10,089 bases of DNA from Ruminococcus sp. GTDB lineage: Bacteria > Bacillota > Clostridia > Oscillospirales > Acutalibacteraceae. Position 1 is the first letter of the stretch, and every line of letters begins with the position of its first letter. Positions 5,736 to 10,089 of the stretch are shown in pieces. Under the pieces are notes generated by a model that worked only from the letters and a program-made list of their open reading frames with translations, did not search any database and was not told the origin of the DNA. The DNA is taken from contig JAFOED010000067.1 in NCBI GenBank assembly GCA_017380355.1, positions 1 through 10,089 of the forward strand, given 5' to 3'. The translations under genes were made by a program, and so were the position numbers.

Positions 5736-7091
5736 TTATGCAGTGTACATTCTGTAAAGTGTCTCTAAGCAGATTTGTGCGTGCTTAAAGAACTTGTCAA
5801 CGCTTAAGCATTCGTTGGCATTGTGGATGTTCGAAATTTCATCCTTGAACACAGGGCCAAAAGCCACACCATTACCACCCAGAACTCGTGCGTATGTACC
5901 GCCGCCAGTAGAGTAGAGGTCAGGTTTCTCGCCCATAATAGTTTCATATGAGTCTGAGAGAAGCTTGATAAGGTCGCTGTTTTCGTCTATGTTAAGCGGT
6001 AAGTTGTGATTAAGTACCTTAACGTTTAAGTTTTCGTTAGCTGCAGCTTTCTTCACAATACTGAGTACGTTTTCGCCATTCATAGTTGAAGGGTAGCGGA
6101 TGTCTATAGTACATGTAGCATAACCCTCGTCGATATGTACCGTGCCAACGCTCAAAGTAAGCGGACCTGACACGGAATCTCTCATTTTAAGACCCATCTT
6201 CACGCCGTTAGTCTGAAGTCCGACACATGACTCAATAAATGAGCAGATGCTACCTAAAGATGGGAGAGAGAAGTTAGAAGCAAGCAAGTCAACAAGAGCT
6301 ACAGCTGCGTTATGACCATCTTCAGGTTCACTTGCATGCGCAGCCTTGCCTCTGCTTAATACCATAAGTCCGTCGATTGTATAGTAAAACTCAAAAGTAC
6401 CCTTTTTAGCGTCGGCAAGACGTAAAAGCTGGTGATCTTCTGTTTCTGTACAGTCAAGAAGAGCGTACGCTGTGTCAGGAACAGCGTTTACAGCCTTACC
6501 TGAGTGAAGCTGAGTCAAAGTTGTGCCTGTGTGAGTATCAGCATAAAGCTCAAGCTGTAAGATACCTTTCTCACATCTGCAAATACCATATCTGTTATCA
6601 GGTGTGAAAGACATATCAGGAATAGGTTCGTTAGCAAAGTAAACATCCATATCCTGCATACCTGTTTCTTCACTTGTGCCGTATATAGCTCTTATAGTGT
6701 TTTTACCGATAACACCGCTGTCTTTTAATGCTTTTAAGCAGTATAGGTTAATAAGAGCTGCACCTTTATCGTCAGCAATACCTCGACCGTACATATAGCC
6801 GTCGCCGACTGAGAGCTCAAAAGGAAGTGAATCCCAGTTGTTTCCCGGTGGCACAACGTCAAGGTGAGCAAGAGTAGCGCACAGCTTGCCGCCACTACCA
6901 AGCTCTACGTGACCTGCAACGTCATCGTATGTTTTAGTGGTAAGTCCGAAGCTCTCAGCTTTTTTCATCATCCACTCTAAAGCAGGTGTGCACTGATCTT
7001 TAATGCCCGAGACAGATTCGATAGCGATAAGTTCAGTAAGGTCCGCAATAATATCTTCTTTGTATTCTAAAATCTTTTCACCAAAACTCAT
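5736..7091 (-). CDS. M20 family metallodipeptidase, PepV/Sapep-like
   Basis: A 451-residue cytoplasmic di-zinc (or Mn) peptidase that cleaves dipeptides or removes N-terminal residues from short peptides. Metal and catalytic residues are in order: H76 and D78 in HLDVVP, D107 or D108 in GRGIADDKG, E141/E142 in TSEETG, D165 in TPDNRYG and H423 in IHNANE. The dimerisation/lid domain carries AHAS (251-254; transition-state His) in GKAAHASEPEDGHN. The TGGGTYAR (395-402) and GPVFKDE (412-418) motifs are typical of the PepV subgroup, and the length is close to the roughly 470 residues of known PepV. ATG 7091 is chosen over the in-frame codon at 7115 because GGAGG lies five bases upstream. It sits 30 bases after the yfhO-like stop and is read in the same direction. 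Its link to the envelope genes is not evident; it may supply amino acids or process cell-wall peptides. Confidence 0.93.
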   Translation of the reverse strand: MSFGEKILEYKEDIIADLTELIAIESVSGIKDQCTPALEWMMKKAESFGLTTKTYDDVAGHVELGSGGKLCATLAHLDVVPPGNNWDSLPFELSVGDGYMYGRGIADDKGAALINLYCLKALKDSGVIGKNTIRAIYGTSEETGMQDMDVYFANEPIPDMSFTPDNRYGICRCEKGILQLELYADTHTGTTLTQLHSGKAVNAVPDTAYALLDCTETEDHQLLRLADAKKGTFEFYYTIDGLMVLSRGKAAHASEPEDGHNAAVALVDLLASNFSLPSLGSICSFIESCVGLQTNGVKMGLKMRDSVSGPLTLSVGTVHIDEGYATCTIDIRYPSTMNGENVLSIVKKAAANENLNVKVLNHNLPLNIDENSDLIKLLSDSYETIMGEKPDLYSTGGGTYARVLGGNGVAFGPVFKDEISNIHNANECLSVDKFFKHAQICLETLYRMYTA

Positions 7092-7121
7092 AATATCCTC
7101 CAAAAAAGATTTCATAAAATG

Positions 7122-9614
7122 TTATTTTACTTGATGTTGTTTTACTTTGTATTTTCGTCTGAATTTGCGTTTACAACTAAAGCCCTTAGTAATAATCATA
7201 TACACCGAGAAGAGGAAAAATCCCGCAAATGTGATGTACATTCCGATTTTAAGGTTTGGAGTAGTATAAACAAATTCGATATCTGAAGTTTTGTGACCAT
7301 CAACTCTGACCGCCATAAAACCAATATTGACTTTTTCAATTTCGACTTCTTCGCCGTTGACATAGGCTGTGAATCCCTTATCATACGGTACGCTGAAAAA
7401 CAGCAGGTTGTCGTTACCTTTATTTTCTATTGTGGCTTTAAAGCCTTTTTTTGTGTAAGTGAAAGATTCACAAGCACTCTCATTTCTTTTCTCACAGTCA
7501 GTGTAGTAATCATTTATACCATACCTGAAAGTGTCTGTGATGCTAGAAAAGTCAGTGTACTTCGGATACGCGAGATTTTGTGGATTGTCCTCGTCGTTTT
7601 GCGCGTTTAAATAGAGGTACATTCCGTCTTCATATCCTGTGATGTCTTTATATTTTTCCATCTGATGCTGTGAAAGCACCATAGCTTTCATGATAGCTAA
7701 GTGTTTCACGCTTTTTGAAAGATTTTTAAACTCTTCTTCGCTCAAGAACTCGTCGTACATAAAGCCCATCGGCACGTAGTGTTCATTCTCATAAACCATA
7801 AAGCCGTTTTGAGTGTCGTAGTACTTGTAGCCTGGCATAATATGTGATCCGTCGGCTTGCACGAAGTATGCGTCATCGTCAACAGCATCGAAAAGGTACT
7901 TGACGGATAACAGTCCTCGTACTCCGTAGTAGTCAGTTTCAGGATGAGAAGCTACATCACGTGTAGAGCCGATTGTGTTATAGAAATCCATAGTCGACGC
8001 AGGTACTATACTGTGGAACGCCTGAATATTAGGTATCTGCCAGTACATTCCGATGTTATCCATCGTGTAGTAAAAGTCAGACCTCACGTCTTTTATGTCG
8101 TCGATTTTAATATCTTCGCCGAAATTAAGCGCGTAATCTATTGTGAACTCATCACTCTGGTCGGCTTCGCTTTTACCTATAAAGAGGATATATTCGCTGT
8201 AACCGACAGTTACTACACAAAGTGCGAGTGCTGTTACTCTTATGAAAAGCTCTTTATTGTGATGTGTGTATTTGACGATTAAATAAACTGAAATAAGACA
8301 CAGTAGCGAAATAGCTACGTAAATCCAGAATCTCAGAGGATTGTCTTCGAGTCCGATACCATAGAATCGCTCTGTTTCAGTTTTGTACTTTTCCCTTAGC
8401 ATCAGACCGATTGAGAGAGCGATAACCAAAGTAAGCGTTGTACTCCACTTGAAAGCGCGTTTGAAATCATAGTTTCTGATATTTTCGAGTGAAATAACCG
8501 TGCACAGAATCATCATAAGCGTCAGCATATAGAACCATCGTGCGTAGTAACCCTCGTTGAACGCCTGAAACGCAGAGTTTAAAATCGGAACTCCTGCCAT
8601 AATGAATAGAACTATAACGAGTCGTTTGAGCCACGATTTTTTGTACATCTGCAGAAAGTCTATGACAAATGTCATCGAAAACAGCGGTAACCACAAAGCG
8701 ATTGAAGCCCACTGTGAGTTTGAATCTGGTGTGAAGTTCGACCTTGCCGGAATATCAGGAGGGAAGAACATCGACTCAAAAATATGAAGGTACCTCTGAG
8801 GTGTGTCGTAAAGCAGAGCGTCGTATCCGACTAAAAAGTCGCTGACTCTACTGTTGTCAGTTATAGCAGAAAGTGACGGTAAAAGTACCACACAAGCCAT
8901 CGCTACACCCAGCACACACTCAAAAGCGAGTACAAGAAAACTCCTGAATTCAAATTTATACGCTTTTGAAATAATTTTCACTAAGTAGTACACAGCAGTG
9001 AAAACGACCATTCCGAAGAAAAAGTAGTAGTTAATAAAACAAGCTGTGAATACCGCTAAACACATCACGCCTTTGCGTTTAGTATGCATAAACTCGTCAA
9101 GAGCGGCGAGCAGTAGCGGAAACACGATAATAGCTTCGTGAAAATGGAAGAAGAAAATATTATACAGTGAGTATCCCGAAAAAGCGTAGAGCAAACCGCC
9201 GATTACAGCGTATCTCTTATCGCTTACATATCTTCTTAAGTAGATGTAAGCTGTCATAGAGGATAGTCCCAGTTTGAAAATGAGCAGAGGACCGAAAAGG
9301 TACGGTACAACCGTGGTAGGGAACAGAAGAGTCACTAAAAAGAAAGGACTCGTCAGATTATAAAACGTGTAGCTACCGATAAAATTCGCACCTAAGTCTG
9401 TGATATTACTCCACGCGGTGTTACCTGATAAAACTGCATCGTGTGCAAGAATGTAAAACGGAATTTGTTGTACGTTAAAATCCCCGTAGTAGAGAAAATA
9501 TCCTTTAGACGCAATAGTAACAGGAAGAACAACTAGCGTTGCTAATACGCACCCATAAAGGAACGCACGCAGTGTGAAGTTTTTCTTGTTACAAGAAGCG
9601 TTTTTTAGCGTCAC
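7122..9614 (-). CDS. YfhO-family polytopic membrane protein (putative GT-C type glycosyltransferase)
   Basis: An 830-residue protein, near the usual family length. The N-terminal half has many membrane helices (first about 17-37), and the typical first extracytoplasmic loop has GDFNVQQIPFY (44-54), DLGANFIGSYTFYNL then SPF (about 73-91). These acidic and aromatic residues are the conserved core of YfhO-family proteins. Roughly residues 480-785 form a mostly soluble, extracytoplasmic region, followed by a last helix (about 789-809) and a strongly basic tail (KRKFRRKYKVK). Bacillus YfhO acts in glycosylation of lipoteichoic acid with a GT2 enzyme (CsbB), which fits the GT2 gene downstream here. 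Start is GTG at 9614, supported by GGGAG (9629-9625) ten bases upstream. First gene of the minus-strand cluster, divergent from yfbR. The acceptor and sugar are unknown. Confidence 0.88.
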   Translation of the reverse strand: MTLKNASCNKKNFTLRAFLYGCVLATLVVLPVTIASKGYFLYYGDFNVQQIPFYILAHDAVLSGNTAWSNITDLGANFIGSYTFYNLTSPFFLVTLLFPTTVVPYLFGPLLIFKLGLSSMTAYIYLRRYVSDKRYAVIGGLLYAFSGYSLYNIFFFHFHEAIIVFPLLLAALDEFMHTKRKGVMCLAVFTACFINYYFFFGMVVFTAVYYLVKIISKAYKFEFRSFLVLAFECVLGVAMACVVLLPSLSAITDNSRVSDFLVGYDALLYDTPQRYLHIFESMFFPPDIPARSNFTPDSNSQWASIALWLPLFSMTFVIDFLQMYKKSWLKRLVIVLFIMAGVPILNSAFQAFNEGYYARWFYMLTLMMILCTVISLENIRNYDFKRAFKWSTTLTLVIALSIGLMLREKYKTETERFYGIGLEDNPLRFWIYVAISLLCLISVYLIVKYTHHNKELFIRVTALALCVVTVGYSEYILFIGKSEADQSDEFTIDYALNFGEDIKIDDIKDVRSDFYYTMDNIGMYWQIPNIQAFHSIVPASTMDFYNTIGSTRDVASHPETDYYGVRGLLSVKYLFDAVDDDAYFVQADGSHIMPGYKYYDTQNGFMVYENEHYVPMGFMYDEFLSEEEFKNLSKSVKHLAIMKAMVLSQHQMEKYKDITGYEDGMYLYLNAQNDEDNPQNLAYPKYTDFSSITDTFRYGINDYYTDCEKRNESACESFTYTKKGFKATIENKGNDNLLFFSVPYDKGFTAYVNGEEVEIEKVNIGFMAVRVDGHKTSDIEFVYTTPNLKIGMYITFAGFFLFSVYMIITKGFSCKRKFRRKYKVKQHQVK

Positions 9615-9645
9615 GACAAAATTTCTCCCGATTTGAAATAGGTAT

Positions 9646-9673
9646 TTGAAAAAGAAAGTTTTTTGTGTATAAT
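9646..9673 (+). promoter_or_regulatory. Sigma-A promoter of yfbR
   Basis: -35 TTGAAA (9646-9651, five of six consensus bases), 16-base spacer, -10 TATAAT (9668-9673). It gives an AT-rich leader of roughly 85 bases. The -10 lies in the left arm of an inverted repeat whose right arm holds the opposing -10 of the divergent cluster. Confidence 0.65.
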
Positions 9674-9690
9674 ATAACTAGCATATTATA
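9668..9690. repeat. Inverted repeat in the divergent promoter region
   Basis: Arms TATAATAT (9668-9675) and ATATTATA (9683-9690) are perfect inverted copies separated by AACTAGC. Each arm contains a TATAAT box reading outward on its own strand. It may simply be the overlap of two divergent promoters, or an operator that couples them. Confidence 0.5.
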
Positions 9691-9713
9691 TCACACATAT
9701 TTGTAAATTGCAC
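9685..9713 (-). promoter_or_regulatory. Possible promoter of the yfhO-led cluster
   Basis: A perfect -10 TATAAT is present on the - strand (9690-9685), about 70 bases before the GTG start. At 17 bases upstream the -35 is GTGCAA (9713-9708), only a weak match, so recognition may need an activator or the true site may differ. Confidence 0.35.
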
Positions 9714-9763
9714 TATTTTTTTATATTATTATGTAAAATATACAAATTATTAAGGAGAACACT

Positions 9764-10089
9764 ATGGAGAGCCATTTTTTTGCAATAATGTCGCGTATGA
9801 GATACATAAACCGCTGGGGATTAATGAACAACACGAAAAGCGAGAATATATGCGAACACAGCCTTGTAGTAGCTATGCTTGCACACGCACTTGTTACTAT
9901 CAGCAACAATCGTTTTGGTACAGAGCTAAACGCTGAACACGCTGCAATGCTCGGTATATATCACGACGCATCTGAAATCATTACTGGTGATATGCCGACT
10001 CCTATTAAGTATTTTAACCCGGAAATCAGCAACGCGTATAAGCAGATTGAACGCGTAGCGGAGGAGAAACTTGTATCATACTTACCTTC
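9764..10089 (+). CDS. yfbR: HD-domain 5'-deoxynucleotidase YfbR, N-terminal part (3' end outside window)
   Basis: The frame runs from ATG 9764 to the window edge, giving 108 complete codons. The AAGGAG site (9752-9757) is six bases upstream. The sequence closely follows E. coli YfbR as recalled: SHFFAIMSRMRYINRWGLM, then T/SEN.CEHSL, AMLAHAL, YHDASEIITGDMPTP and IKYFN. YfbR is a cytoplasmic metal-dependent phosphohydrolase removing the 5' phosphate from deoxyribonucleoside monophosphates, important in dUMP/dTMP supply and nucleotide salvage. HD-domain metal ligands are visible as H33 in CEHSL and H68-D69 in YHDASE, with E72 and D77 nearby; RW at 18-19 corresponds to the substrate-contacting Arg-Trp of the E. 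coli enzyme. The last metal Asp (about residue 137 in E. coli) lies beyond the edge. It is transcribed divergently from the envelope cluster. Confidence 0.93.
   Translation, partial: MESHFFAIMSRMRYINRWGLMNNTKSENICEHSLVVAMLAHALVTISNNRFGTELNAEHAAMLGIYHDASEIITGDMPTPIKYFNPEISNAYKQIERVAEEKLVSYLP

Noticed and set aside
7092..7115. Longer start of the M20 dipeptidase
   Set aside because: The eight extra residues cover the GGAGG site that serves ATG 7091, and the family N-terminus begins at the shorter form.
7944..8282. Plus-strand open frame antisense to the yfhO-like gene
   Set aside because: No promoter or recognisable protein pattern; the opposite strand is a full-length family member.
9721..9909. 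Minus-strand open frame facing yfbR
   Set aside because: It overlaps the strongly recognisable yfbR coding sequence and its ribosome binding site; no supporting signals.
1..10089. CRISPR arrays, insertion sequences, tRNA or rRNA genes, phage genes
   Set aside because: No spaced direct repeats, transposase-like proteins, terminal inverted repeats flanking a gene, or tRNA cloverleaf sequences were seen on either strand by eye.

Overview
The window looks like chromosome of a gut Oscillospiraceae/Ruminococcus-type Firmicute, close to Ruminococcus bromii in flavour. The reasons are a secreted starch-enzyme tail carrying a type I dockerin, MucBP-like modules and a CBM26-like starch-binding domain; Firmicute-style sigma-A promoters (TTGACA/TATAAT) and strong GGAGG ribosome binding sites; and vitamin uptake through ECF transporter S components controlled by FMN and THF riboswitches. 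The genus is an inference from these features, not from a database match.

Layout. At the left edge (2-1276, + strand) lies the C-terminal part of a large extracellular enzyme, probably a type I pullulanase of a dockerin/cohesin starch-degrading complex (amylosome). It converges on the next gene across a hairpin that can terminate transcription from both sides (1281-1328). The rest, up to about 9614, is on the minus strand. Read in the direction of transcription it is a five-gene cluster: a YfhO-family membrane protein (9614-7122), an M20/PepV-type dipeptidase (7091-5736), a DUF975-like membrane protein (5722-4958), an ExoA-like family 2 glycosyltransferase with three C-terminal membrane segments (4971-3850) and a LicD-family transferase (3839-2994). 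Two single-gene vitamin units follow: promoter + FMN riboswitch + ribU (2993-2093) and promoter + THF riboswitch + folT (2090-1334). At the right edge, divergent from yfhO, is the 5' part of yfbR (9764 to the end), an HD-domain deoxynucleotide 5'-phosphatase.

How the parts fit. YfhO + GT2 + LicD form a plausible cell-envelope glycopolymer decoration set: a GT2 loading a lipid carrier, a polytopic YfhO-type transferase acting outside the membrane, and a LicD-type transferase adding phosphocholine or another phosphoryl group. The dipeptidase and DUF975-like protein travel in the same transcription unit without an obvious shared function. RibU and FolT are substrate-binding subunits for riboflavin and folate; the shared energising module (EcfA/EcfA'/EcfT) is not in the window and must be encoded elsewhere.

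I did not find a clearly undescribed system, CRISPR array, mobile element, tRNA or rRNA. The most interesting material is regulatory: two different vitamin riboswitches back to back, each followed by an intrinsic terminator, with the folT ribosome binding site built into the terminator hairpin. The glycosylation-type gene set is the best candidate for new biology. There is no gene-free stretch longer than about 210 bases.
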